From Kangiellaceae bacterium (lineage in GTDB: Bacteria > Pseudomonadota > Gammaproteobacteria > Enterobacterales > Kangiellaceae), in NCBI GenBank assembly GCA_016743995.1, contig JADGFG010000030.1, forward strand, positions 1-33,900: DNA of 33,900 nt, given 5' to 3'. The notes beneath the pieces are model-generated. The model saw only the letters and a program-made list of their open reading frames with translations, searched no databases and had not been told where the DNA came from. This document shows positions 15,211-24,095 of the stretch, piece after piece. Numbering within the stretch: the stretch's first letter is position 1; every line of letters starts with the position of its first letter. The position numbers and the translations under genes are program-made.

Positions 15211-18200
15211 GAGAGTGCTCCGGTGAATTTTTTTTGTTGTGTTCAACAGCCAGTGATTTGTTTTTAGTCTGCTGCGATAAAAAGGTGGTGACTGACAGCG
15301 ATAATTTTTTTCCAGGCTCAGGTATCAGTTGGTGGTTCAATGCATACTCAACATAACTGACAAATATTTTTTTGTCGGTTCGAGGTAAGCAAATATTAAA
15401 GTGGGCAGCAAGCCTCATGAATTTCTGGTTGTTGTAAGCTGGGGTGTAGTGAATATTATTTTTCTGACTGCTTGATGAATGAAGTACACTTTTCCTGGTA
15501 TTGCCTGAGTCCGTTTGTTTTGAGTCAAAAAAACTGAGAATGGCCAGATCCTGATCATCGCCATGTTGTCTGATATGTTGACACCAGTTTTGGAGATCCG
15601 TTACTTTAAACTTGAAATCAAGCGCTTTAAGCCAATGAAAAATCTCTGTAATATTGACCAGATGCTCTGGTGTCAGATTGAAAACGCCTTCTCCAGGACA
15701 GTTTGTTCCATGAGTGATAATAAACTGCGAGACTCGGTCAACAGGTGTCCAGGGTTCGGTGACTTTTATATCTGGAAGTAACTGATTATTCAGGCCGGTA
15801 CGAATAATGTTCCATACCAGATCTTTCTGGTTAACGTAACCACTACTGGCAGTACCGGTCACTCGTGCCAGTCGGTAAACATTAACTGGATAACCTTTCT
15901 GTTGCGCTATTTCAACCAGTGATTCTGCGACCCATTTCGATTGCTGATAACCATCTTTTAATGCTGAATGATGAGAAACAAAAGATTCGGGGAGTTTTTT
16001 ATTATCTTCAGGGGCAACGGCAATGGTTGAAACATGATTAAATGGAACGGCTTTTATGCTGGATAGCAAAAGCAGGTTTGCGGTAGCAAGTACATTTGAT
16101 TCTCGCAAACTTTGATAATCTCGCACGACACTGGTTTGTGCTGCATTGTGAAAAATTTGAGAAATCTCTGCAGACAGCTGGTCATAATCTGTCTGATTTA
16201 ATCCCAGCGTCACTTTGGTTAAATTGAGACAAACAGGGACGACACGTTGCCATTCCTGGATATTTATTTTCTGTGAGTGACAGGCTGATTTAAGACGACG
16301 TAAGCCCTGTTGTGGGGTTTCAGTTCTGACTGTGCAAAGAATGGTGGCATCTGTCTGTTCAAGTAATTGACTAAGTAATTGTGCCCCGACAAAACCCGTA
16401 GCTCCAGTAAGCAAAACTTTATGAACCGCTCCTTTACTGGCCGTTTCAGGTTTTATGAAACTTTTTTCATTTCGTTGAATACATTGCATAAATGCATCAA
16501 TATCCTGTTGCATCAAGTCAACTGTTTTGTTGTGGATATTATGTTGATTGATGAACCGGTTTTTTTCTGAGATTTTGTGAGCACCTGTAGTAGCGTACTG
16601 AGTCATGTGTTCGTTTAATACTTTACATAAGCTGCCAGGAGTGGGGTTGTCAAAGATAAGTGAAACCGGAATTTCCTGTTTGAGTAAAGCACTTAGGCGA
16701 TTGGCAACCTGTATGCTTTGTAAGGATTGTCCGCCAATTGAAAAAAAATCGTCATTTGTTGTAATGTCTGTTTTTCCAAGAACTTGCTTCCAGATATTTA
16801 TAATGGCCTGCTCAAAAGACGATGAGTGTTTGTCAGGCGTATTTTCTTTATAACGAAAAGCAGCTCTTTTTTCGAGTTTTTTTCGGTTGATTTTTCCTGA
16901 TGAATTTTTTGGTAACGACGAATATAAAATAACAATGGCCGGTAGCATTGGACCAGGTAAAGCCCCTTTGAGAGCGTTTCTCAGCTTTTCTTCATTCCAG
17001 CTCTTGTCGTGTGTTGCCAGATGGGCAACCAGTAGTGGCTGATTTTGTTCATTCGTCAGAATGGTTATTGCGATATCATCCAGGCAGGTATTCGATAAAA
17101 TGGCTTGCTCAATTTCACCAGGTTCAATACGGTACCCGCTAATTTTTATCTGTTGATCTATTCGTCCAGAAAATTCAATATTGCCACAGGCAGTAATGTG
17201 AACACTATCACCCGTTCGATAAGCACGTCGCATTATATTTTTATCGAAAGGTGAAGGGATTTGAACAAAATTTTCTGCTGTTTTTTCTTGTAGTCCCAGA
17301 TAGCCCTTACCAAGGCCTGCTCCGAGCAATAATAGCTCTCCTGTTTCACCTCTGGGAAGAATGTTTAGTGCAGCGTCCACCACCGCTATTTGTCTTCCTC
17401 GTAATGGCCGACCAATCAGGCGAGGAGAAACATCACATGCAAGGTTTATCGAGGTGGCGACAACTGTCGCTTCACTGGGGCCGTAAGTGTTGAGTAGTTG
17501 TATTTCTGAACTGACTTTTTGTCGCCACTGCTCAACTCTTGAGGTTTGTACTGCCTCACCACCAATAATAATAGTTTTTAGAAAAGCCGGCAGGCACAAG
17601 TTTTGAGATTCAACCGCTAACGATAACTCATGCCAATAAGCAGTTGGTAGATCGAGTATGGTGATTTCCCAGCGTTCACACTGCGCTAAAAATGTGGCGG
17701 GAGAATTAAGCATTTCATTATTTCTAAGTACCAGCCGTGCACCCGTTGACAGGGTAACAAATATCTCTTCAATACAGGTATCAAAATGAAGTGGGGCAAA
17801 CTGCAGCATACTGTCCTGTGCTTTCACTGGGTAATCCTGAGCTGCGGCGAGGGCGAAGTCATTTAAAGCCTGGTAACCAATAATGACTCCTTTAGGTTGA
17901 CCGGTTGAGCCAGAGGTATAAATCAGGTAGGCATCATGATTCAGCTCTCTGTTTTCGGAACACCAGCGTTGGCTTACTGCCTTTTTGTGAATGTTATTAT
18001 TTTGAACAGGAGTAGCCAGCTCAAAATCAGAAATACATACGAAGGAATCTGTTGCCTTTCTTAATGTCTCATTGATCGATGAGTGCAGCACGACCCGATC
18101 GGGACTGGCGTCATTAAGAATCATTAAATTACGTTTTAGTGGTGCTTCAGGGTCAATAAACACGAAACGATGTTCGAGTAACAAAATTGCCAGCATAGTG

Positions 18201-19759
18201 GCGATCGCCTGAGTGCACCGTGGAAAAAGTAAAGCAATCGTTTGTTTTTTGGACAATTCGAAGCTATTCAGATTAACAGCTATGGCATTAACCGTGTCGA
18301 TGAGTTCAGCGTAACTTAGTTGTTTGTCTGTTTCGGTAAGCGCTATAGCATCTGGTCGAGATTTTGCTATGTTATAAATTCTGTTTAATATCGAATTATC
18401 ATTGAAGTTTGTTTTGATGAGTGGCGGAGCGGACAGATAGGAAAGCTTCTCTGTTTCTATGAATATTTTTTCTTCGAGTGATAGTGAAAGAGAATCTAAC
18501 TGTTTAACCAGCTTCTTCTGGAACTCATCGATGTTTTTTTGAGAATAAATAGTCGGGTTAGCATAAAGTTCAAACTGTAAGCTTCCATCGGGCTGCCTGA
18601 TAAAAGAAAATGATAAATCTTCAACTGGGCCAGTGCTGAGGGTATGAGCGCTAATGTTGCAGTTTGTTATGGCAAGATCACGTTCGAACGGAATTATATT
18701 TACCACAGCGCCAAATAGCTTGTTTTCCAGAGTATTTCTTTCAGTCACTTTTTTCAGTTCTTCATATCGATAACGGAAATGCCGGCGACCCGTTTTTATT
18801 TGTTGATTAATCTGATCAAGCAATTGAGCCAGATTATCAACCTGTTCATAGTTGATAATGAGAGGCACAATGTTCATATGCATACAGGGAACATTGGCTG
18901 ATGCCGAACCCATTCGTGCGGAAACAGGCATCCCCAGTATGGTTGATTTGACGCCTGTATATTGATGAATCAGGTTAGCAACCAATGTCAGCAGCAGTTC
19001 ACTCCAGCCTGACCGATGGTTTAACGCAATTTTTTCGAGTTGCTTACAAGAATCGGCTGTTATTACTGTGGCACTTTTCAGGCAGTGATTACTAACTTTC
19101 GAAGAGGATGCCGCAATTGAACGCACATGCGGTGCTGTTTTTAAGCGCGCTAGCCAATACTGTTTGTCTTTTTCAATGGAGGCTGATTTTTGATACTGAG
19201 TATCTTCGATAAGCACTTTTGAGTAATCTCCAAATTCAGGAGGGGCAGCATTCTGGTTTTTCAAAAGTGACTTGTAATAAGTTAACAGGCTATCAATCAA
19301 TAAAGCAAAGCTGTATCCATCGCTGGCGATATGGTGAATACATAGAAACCATAAATGTTGAGTGTTAGAGATCTTAATCAGTAGCTGGTGATAATTCTTG
19401 CCCTCACCGATTTTAACCGGTCTTGTCAGTTCGTTTTGCATTAATTCGAGTGCCGCCTGGTGAGGGTTAGCCGCCGATGATAAATCTTTAAATTCGACTT
19501 TCGGTTCTTTTTGACGATGTACTATCTGTTGAACTGGAAGATCGCTGTCCAGATAAAAACGAGTATTGAGCGCTTCAGCCTGTTGTAATATCTGACTGGC
19601 CGCACGTTCAAACAGGCAACGATTGAAGTCACCTGTAAACTCCAGGTACTCGGCAGCATTATAAATCGTACTTTCTCGATCAATAGCCTGTCCCAACCAG
19701 ATACCGAACTGTGCAGAGGAGAGTGACTGTGGAGAACGAGAGGCATTTTGAAGGCTCAT
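15203..19759 (-). CDS. mxcG: Single-module NRPS, condensation-adenylation-carrier-thioester reductase (MxcG-like)
   Basis: This 1518-residue synthetase has four domains. Condensation (about 1-440) has the active site HHIASDG (142-148). Adenylation (about 455-965) has YTSGSTGQPKG, NTYGPSE, YRTGD and core Lys956. The carrier domain (about 980-1055) has GGQSL with Ser1012. The terminal thioester reductase (about 1110-1480) has TGATGFVGA (1118-1126) and the Tyr1271/Lys1275 pair in GYQQSK. Aligned by eye to GrsA, the specificity residues are D660 T661 E664 D703 I731 G733 T758 V766 V767 K956; the two acidic residues suit a basic side chain such as lysine. In MxcG this architecture puts two DHB units on lysine and releases an aldehyde. 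The ATG overlaps the entB stop (ATGA), so it is coupled to the aryl carrier that supplies DHB. Confidence 0.9.
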   Translation of the reverse strand: MSLQNASRSPQSLSSAQFGIWLGQAIDRESTIYNAAEYLEFTGDFNRCLFERAASQILQQAEALNTRFYLDSDLPVQQIVHRQKEPKVEFKDLSSAANPHQAALELMQNELTRPVKIGEGKNYHQLLIKISNTQHLWFLCIHHIASDGYSFALLIDSLLTYYKSLLKNQNAAPPEFGDYSKVLIEDTQYQKSASIEKDKQYWLARLKTAPHVRSIAASSSKVSNHCLKSATVITADSCKQLEKIALNHRSGWSELLLTLVANLIHQYTGVKSTILGMPVSARMGSASANVPCMHMNIVPLIINYEQVDNLAQLLDQINQQIKTGRRHFRYRYEELKKVTERNTLENKLFGAVVNIIPFERDLAITNCNISAHTLSTGPVEDLSFSFIRQPDGSLQFELYANPTIYSQKNIDEFQKKLVKQLDSLSLSLEEKIFIETEKLSYLSAPPLIKTNFNDNSILNRIYNIAKSRPDAIALTETDKQLSYAELIDTVNAIAVNLNSFELSKKQTIALLFPRCTQAIATMLAILLLEHRFVFIDPEAPLKRNLMILNDASPDRVVLHSSINETLRKATDSFVCISDFELATPVQNNNIHKKAVSQRWCSENRELNHDAYLIYTSGSTGQPKGVIIGYQALNDFALAAAQDYPVKAQDSMLQFAPLHFDTCIEEIFVTLSTGARLVLRNNEMLNSPATFLAQCERWEITILDLPTAYWHELSLAVESQNLCLPAFLKTIIIGGEAVQTSRVEQWRQKVSSEIQLLNTYGPSEATVVATSINLACDVSPRLIGRPLRGRQIAVVDAALNILPRGETGELLLLGAGLGKGYLGLQEKTAENFVQIPSPFDKNIMRRAYRTGDSVHITACGNIEFSGRIDQQIKISGYRIEPGEIEQAILSNTCLDDIAITILTNEQNQPLLVAHLATHDKSWNEEKLRNALKGALPGPMLPAIVILYSSLPKNSSGKINRKKLEKRAAFRYKENTPDKHSSSFEQAIINIWKQVLGKTDITTNDDFFSIGGQSLQSIQVANRLSALLKQEIPVSLIFDNPTPGSLCKVLNEHMTQYATTGAHKISEKNRFINQHNIHNKTVDLMQQDIDAFMQCIQRNEKSFIKPETASKGAVHKVLLTGATGFVGAQLLSQLLEQTDATILCTVRTETPQQGLRRLKSACHSQKINIQEWQRVVPVCLNLTKVTLGLNQTDYDQLSAEISQIFHNAAQTSVVRDYQSLRESNVLATANLLLLSSIKAVPFNHVSTIAVAPEDNKKLPESFVSHHSALKDGYQQSKWVAESLVEIAQQKGYPVNVYRLARVTGTASSGYVNQKDLVWNIIRTGLNNQLLPDIKVTEPWTPVDRVSQFIITHGTNCPGEGVFNLTPEHLVNITEIFHWLKALDFKFKVTDLQNWCQHIRQHGDDQDLAILSFFDSKQTDSGNTRKSVLHSSSSQKNNIHYTPAYNNQKFMRLAAHFNICLPRTDKKIFVSYVEYALNHQLIPEPGKKLSLSVTTFLSQQTKNKSLAVEHNKKNSPEHSHG

Positions 19760-20670
19760 CCAATAGCATCCTCTGCAGGTAGCTGTTTATTTAAGTTCTC
19801 CTGAAAAATTTCCCACCACTGCCTTAATGTGACGGTTTGTGCTAACGCGGAAAACTTTAATTGAATACCCTGAGAGCGCCATTTTTCCATTAATGTCATC
19901 GCCCGGATTGAATCCAGCCCGAGATAAGTCAGGTTTTCATCCATTTCGACGTCATTTTGTGCGATCAGTAAAATATCAGCAATATCTTTCTGCATTGACT
20001 CCAGACTTAATGCAGGCTGGTTAACAGGCAGAGCACCATTTTCTGATATTTCTTTAATGGCTTTTTTTAATGGTTTAACGTGACCACATCGGTTGGCAAT
20101 ATAGTTTAAGGTATATTGATGATCCTCAGCGGTAAAATCAGCAATGGCATTACCAATGACAAATGGTTTGATATCATACATAAAGGCATCAAGAGCGGTA
20201 GACAGAATACCGATATGCCCATAAATACCACAAATGATTAACTGATCTTTATTATTGTCGCGCATATAGTCCAAAAGTGGTGTTCGCTTAAACGCACTGT
20301 ATCGCCACTTGGTATATTGAATGTCATCATCATCGGGACTCAAAGCATCAATAATGGCTATGTTTTCTTCGCCGGGACCAGCGCCCCAGAAGTCAGTCAG
20401 CAGTGCTCGATTTTTAATGGTCTGATTCGCAGGTTGTGCGGTATAAATGACCGGGATGTCATTATTCTTTGCGGTATATTTAAGCTTTTGAATATGCTCG
20501 ATTACCGGCACAATTGGGCTACTGTTTTGTGGGTAGATATTAACAAAATATTGCTGCATATCATGAATAAGCAGTACCGCATTATGTGGGTTAATCTGCC
20601 AGTCAGTTTTGTTTTTGATTAACGTTGAATTGCCTGGTATTTCATACTGCCTGATGTCTGGAATTGCCAT
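19756..20670 (-). CDS. entB: Isochorismatase with C-terminal aryl carrier domain
   Basis: This bifunctional 304-residue protein is of EntB/VibB/MxcF type. The N-terminal isochorismatase (about 1-210) removes pyruvate from isochorismate to give dihydro-dihydroxybenzoate; the catalytic Asp37 lies in LIHDMQQYF and Lys121 in QYTKWRYSAF. As usual for the enterobactin type, the nucleophile position reads GIYGHIG with no Cys. The C-terminal aryl carrier (about 222-295) has Ser254 in LGLDSIRAM, which must be phosphopantetheinylated to accept DHB from the ligase and pass it to the NRPS condensation domain. It sits between the ligase (21 bases upstream) and the NRPS (4-base overlap). No phosphopantetheinyl transferase gene lies in the window. 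Confidence 0.93.
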   Translation of the reverse strand: MAIPDIRQYEIPGNSTLIKNKTDWQINPHNAVLLIHDMQQYFVNIYPQNSSPIVPVIEHIQKLKYTAKNNDIPVIYTAQPANQTIKNRALLTDFWGAGPGEENIAIIDALSPDDDDIQYTKWRYSAFKRTPLLDYMRDNNKDQLIICGIYGHIGILSTALDAFMYDIKPFVIGNAIADFTAEDHQYTLNYIANRCGHVKPLKKAIKEISENGALPVNQPALSLESMQKDIADILLIAQNDVEMDENLTYLGLDSIRAMTLMEKWRSQGIQLKFSALAQTVTLRQWWEIFQENLNKQLPAEDAIG

Positions 20671-20691
20671 TCGGTTTACCTTGTATTCTGT

Positions 20692-22440
20692 TTATGCTGT
20701 GTGTTTGGTCTGTGTTGTTATTTGTATTAGTTTTTCTGATATATGCAGACGAAGTGCGTTCTTATCGACTTTTCCGAATCGGGTTTTCGGAAAATCATCA
20801 ACCAGTTCGAAACGGTCCGGATACTTAAATTCTGCTAATTGTCGAGCTCGTAAAAATCGATTCAAACCGGTTGCGGTTAGCGGTATCTTAAGGTCGTTCT
20901 TAGCAATCACAAATGCGCAAATGCGTTCACCCAGATAATCATCTGGCATTCCAACAACGGCCGCATCAAATACCTCATGGTGGGTTAACAGGTGATTTTC
21001 CAGTTCTTCTGCGGCTATTTTTTCACCCCCTTTATTGATTTGATCTTTTGAACGTCCTTCAACAATCAGGTAACCATCTTCATTGACTCTCACTCGGTCA
21101 CCTGTTCGATAAAACCCGTCGGAAGTAAAAGCTTTCAGGTTATGTTCAGGGGCTTTGTAATAACCGCGTATTGTGTAGGGGCCTCGAGTTAACAGATGTC
21201 CTGTTTCACCTGGAAATACCGGGTTATCTTCGTCGTCCACGACTTTTATTTCATCTAATCTTGACAGAGGGCGTCCCTGGGTCAGGCAAATGGTCTCGAT
21301 ATCATCATTCAGCCGAGTGTAGTTAACGAGCCCTTCGGCCATTCCAAAGACCTGCTGTAATTGACAGCCGAGAATGGGAGCTACTTTCCTGGCTGCTTCA
21401 TAACTTAATTTTGCACCGCCAACCTGCAGTATTTTTAAACTTGATATATCTAAATTTTCGTTGAGTTTCTGGCGAGCTTCAAAAGCGTTGAGCCATGCAA
21501 TTGCAAGCGGAGGGACAAGTGCGGTTATGGAAACTCTGTATTTTTCAATGAGTGAAAACGCATTATCCGGAGCGCCAGAGTTAGTTAATATCAATGTTCC
21601 ACCAGCGGTAAATATACCCAGAGCACCGGGTGAACTCATAGGGAAGTTATGGCATACAGGTAACACTGCCAGATAAATTGAGTGCTCATTGATCTGACAA
21701 ATTTCGTTGCTACCAACAACACTGTACAAATAATCATAGTGAGTTCTTGGAATGAGTTTGGGCACTCCGGTTGTTCCACCTGATAGTTGAAACAAAGCGA
21801 TATCAGAGGCTTTAATGTCAGTTGGTTGAAACTCGATATTTTCTGGCAGCGCATTTAAATCCCCGATATTTTCTTTCATCCGCTCTGTGGTTAACGCATG
21901 GGACAAGCTGATAAAATTGGAGTTTAAATTAATCAGATAGCTCATATGAAGCTTCTGATTTTCGTTCAACTGATTAACGATTGATTCGCAGCTGTAACCA
22001 TTTAATCGGGTGGTACCAAAATAAGCTTTTGCCTGAGTGAACTGGCAAAAATAGCTAATTTCTGAGTATCGATGTGTAGGCAATGCCATTACCGGACAGG
22101 CACCTATTTTAAACAGAGCAAAAAGCAATTCAAACAATGCACAGCAGTTGGGTAAATGAATAACGACTTTATCGCCTTTGCCCAGTCCCTTTTGTTGTAA
22201 AATGTTTGCCAGTTTGTCTGAATGAGAATTCAGTTCTTTATAGCTCCAGCTCAACTGGTCATCAATTACCGCTGGGTGCTCTTTTGGCAGGTGAGGAAGT
22301 AAAATTTCTCCCAGTGTTATTTCTTGCCAGAAACCAATTTTTTTGTAACGCTGCTCGAAGTTTTCAGGCCATGGGGTATAGTCAGGAATTTTGACATTAT
22401 TTTTTTGACTCTGTGGGTCCTGTTTGTTCTTGTTACTCAA
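20692..22440 (-). CDS. entE: 2,3-dihydroxybenzoate-AMP ligase
   Basis: A stand-alone adenylation enzyme that activates DHB as the adenylate and loads it on the aryl carrier of EntB. Motifs: QLSGGTTGVPKLIPR (P-loop-like A3), FGMAEGLVNYTR (A5), YRTGDRV (A7), GRSKDQINKGG (A8) and PKTRFGKVDKNAL with the catalytic Lys (A10). The N-terminal YTPWPENFEQRYKKIGFW is typical of EntE/DhbE. I start it at TTG 22440, which overlaps the entC stop and has GAGGA seven bases ahead, giving 582 residues. An ATG at 22473 and a frame back to 22506 also exist but lack an obvious ribosome site. It is somewhat longer than EntE (536) owing to the N-terminal tail. Confidence 0.92.
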   Translation of the reverse strand: MSNKNKQDPQSQKNNVKIPDYTPWPENFEQRYKKIGFWQEITLGEILLPHLPKEHPAVIDDQLSWSYKELNSHSDKLANILQQKGLGKGDKVVIHLPNCCALFELLFALFKIGACPVMALPTHRYSEISYFCQFTQAKAYFGTTRLNGYSCESIVNQLNENQKLHMSYLINLNSNFISLSHALTTERMKENIGDLNALPENIEFQPTDIKASDIALFQLSGGTTGVPKLIPRTHYDYLYSVVGSNEICQINEHSIYLAVLPVCHNFPMSSPGALGIFTAGGTLILTNSGAPDNAFSLIEKYRVSITALVPPLAIAWLNAFEARQKLNENLDISSLKILQVGGAKLSYEAARKVAPILGCQLQQVFGMAEGLVNYTRLNDDIETICLTQGRPLSRLDEIKVVDDEDNPVFPGETGHLLTRGPYTIRGYYKAPEHNLKAFTSDGFYRTGDRVRVNEDGYLIVEGRSKDQINKGGEKIAAEELENHLLTHHEVFDAAVVGMPDDYLGERICAFVIAKNDLKIPLTATGLNRFLRARQLAEFKYPDRFELVDDFPKTRFGKVDKNALRLHISEKLIQITTQTKHTA

Positions 22441-23698
22441 TGTTCTGTCCTCGCTCTTTGATTCCCAGCGCATTGAGCATCGTGTTGAATTTCGCACCGG
22501 TTTCATTCAGTTCTTTTTCTGGAATTGAGCCCTCTACAATGCCTGCTCCCGCGTAGAGTGTTGCCTGTTTACCTTCGATTTCAGCACAGCGTATTGTGAC
22601 AACCCATTCTCCATCTCCAGAGCAATTGCACCAGCCGACCATGCCGGTAAATAAATTTCGATCGTATTCTTCAATTTCATTAATGGCTTTTCTCGCTGCT
22701 TTTTCCGGGTATCCTCCGATTGCAGGTGTCGGGTGCATCGCCATGGCGATTTCCAGGGAAGTAATATCTGATGATTTTAGTTCGCCTTCAATACGGGTTG
22801 ATAAATGCCACATGGTTTCTGTATGAATGAGTTCGGGATTGTCCGGGACGTTGAGTTTTTTGCAAAAAGGCGTTAACGCATCGACGATTGATTGAATGAC
22901 CAGTGCATGTTCATGTCGATCTTTAGGTGAATTAATGAGTCGTTCACAAATTTCTTTTTCAGCTTGTTTATTTTGTTGTCTGGGTTCTGAACCTGCGAGG
23001 GGGTTGGCAATAATTTTGTTTCCACGTTTTTGAATCAACAATTCTGGACTGGCGCCTAGCAATGTTTTATTTGAATTAACATTGTCTTTTTTATTGGCAG
23101 AAACGGCAAAGGTATAGCCATTCTGATTAGATTGCTCTAGCCTTTTTAATACAGAACCGATATCAACGGAGTGTTCCGTTGTAATTTGCAGTGTTCGAGA
23201 GAGTACAACTTTATCAAGTTCTTTACGAGAAAATCGATCCAGTGCGTCAAATACACTTTTTTTAAATTGTTCGGGAGCTGGTTCTGGTTTGATGGAAAAT
23301 TTTCCTAGCTCAGGCGCGGGGGATGAGGTTGTTGAACTTGCAGTGATCAAGCCGGGCATAGCAGGGTTAGATAAATTTGTTTTTATTGTACTGATAGATG
23401 CTTTTTCAGCATTAAAATTAGTACTTAATTTTAATGCTGATGGTCTTGATATATCAAATGGGATAGCGCCAATAATAATGGGGGCTGAATGTCCCAGCTC
23501 GGTCGCAAGACGCAAAGATTCGGTGACTTGTTGATTGATATTTCTCATTCCTGCATCTAACAGATTAGCAAAAGGTGGTTTTGCCAGAATGGTATTACCA
23601 GGAGAAGAAAAATAAGCGGTTTCACCGGTTTTATATTGATTGATCAAGGGCTGCTCAGTTGTTTTAAGCGTTGCCCCGGATAAAGTACACTCAGTCAT
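22433..23698 (-). CDS. entC: Isochorismate synthase
   Basis: A 421-residue chorismate-utilising enzyme that converts chorismate to isochorismate, the first step toward DHB. Family motifs in the C-terminal half are NPLAGSEPR, DRHEHALVIQSI, WHLSTRIEG, MHPTPAIGGYPE, NLFTGMVGWC and GAGIVEGSIPEKE, which supply the Mg2+ and chorismate-binding residues. I use ATG 23698; a TTG at 23728 is in frame but has no clear Shine-Dalgarno. It is the first gene of the cluster and lies just after the Fur-box promoter. Anthranilate and salicylate synthases share these motifs, but the neighbouring EntB, EntE and EntA homologues fix the role as EntC/DhbC/MxcD. Confidence 0.92.
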   Translation of the reverse strand: MTECTLSGATLKTTEQPLINQYKTGETAYFSSPGNTILAKPPFANLLDAGMRNINQQVTESLRLATELGHSAPIIIGAIPFDISRPSALKLSTNFNAEKASISTIKTNLSNPAMPGLITASSTTSSPAPELGKFSIKPEPAPEQFKKSVFDALDRFSRKELDKVVLSRTLQITTEHSVDIGSVLKRLEQSNQNGYTFAVSANKKDNVNSNKTLLGASPELLIQKRGNKIIANPLAGSEPRQQNKQAEKEICERLINSPKDRHEHALVIQSIVDALTPFCKKLNVPDNPELIHTETMWHLSTRIEGELKSSDITSLEIAMAMHPTPAIGGYPEKAARKAINEIEEYDRNLFTGMVGWCNCSGDGEWVVTIRCAEIEGKQATLYAGAGIVEGSIPEKELNETGAKFNTMLNALGIKERGQNIE

Positions 23699-23775
23699 AA
23701 TAAGTCGCCCCGATTGGTTTAAATGCAATTGCGCCAGTTACTTTTATTAAGCACTTTTGTGTCAAGTATGTTGTG

Positions 23776-23802
23776 CCAGATAACAAGTTCATTGCTATCT
23801 GG
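23776..23802 (-). other. Hairpin in the leader of the siderophore mRNA
   Basis: CCAGATA (23776-23782) and TATCTGG (23796-23802) are perfect inverted repeats separated by 13 bases, between the Fur promoter and the first start codon. It could form a leader hairpin or a regulator site; a chance occurrence cannot be excluded. Confidence 0.35.
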
Positions 23803-23809
23803 TTGCTGC

Positions 23810-23838
23810 ACTTTAAATGATAATGATTATCATTACAA
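23810..23838 (-). promoter_or_regulatory. Fur-box promoter of the siderophore operon
   Basis: GATAATGATTATCATTACA (23819-23837) matches the 19-bp Fur consensus at 16 of 19 positions and is nearly palindromic. On the - strand it lies within a plausible promoter: -35 TTGTAA (23838-23833), 17 bases, -10 TAAAGT (23815-23810). Fur-Fe2+ bound here would block RNA polymerase, so the operon should be induced by iron starvation. Around it, the region 23699-24095 holds no gene: besides this site I see a 7-bp inverted repeat at 23776-23802 and the dut terminator. Confidence 0.82.
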
Positions 23839-24036
23839 TGATGATGTTGTAATTTTTTTAATTTTAATGGTGCTGGCAGGTCTGATTAAATGAAGTGGAA
23901 GCTTTGTTTTTATTCTATGCTCAAAAAACTAGCGTCGAGTGCATTTGGTCTAGAGATATTTATATTGGTTAGAGATGTTATTTAGAGTTTTTGAATCTAT
24001 TAAAACTCAAAATTGAAATATTCAATGGGGAGAGAT

Positions 24037-24066
24037 TAAAAAAGCAGGCTATCAGATTAGATAGCC
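24037..24066 (-). terminator. Intrinsic terminator after dut
   Basis: On the - strand GGCTATC (24066-24060), loop TAATCT and GATAGCC (24053-24047) are followed by TGC and six Ts (24043-24038). It lies about 30 bases beyond the dut stop and isolates dut transcription from the siderophore promoter. Confidence 0.7.
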
Positions 24067-24095
24067 ATTTAGCATCAATAAATATAAGGAGAAAA

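Noticed and set aside
16379..17493. Small + strand frames within the NRPS gene
   Set aside because: All lie antisense to carrier and adenylation motifs and lack start signals; a 4.5-kb gene produces such frames by chance.
8010..23838. Siderophore cluster as a recent mobile island
   Set aside because: No integrase, transposase, tRNA end or flanking direct repeats were seen, and base composition looks like that of the neighbours by eye.
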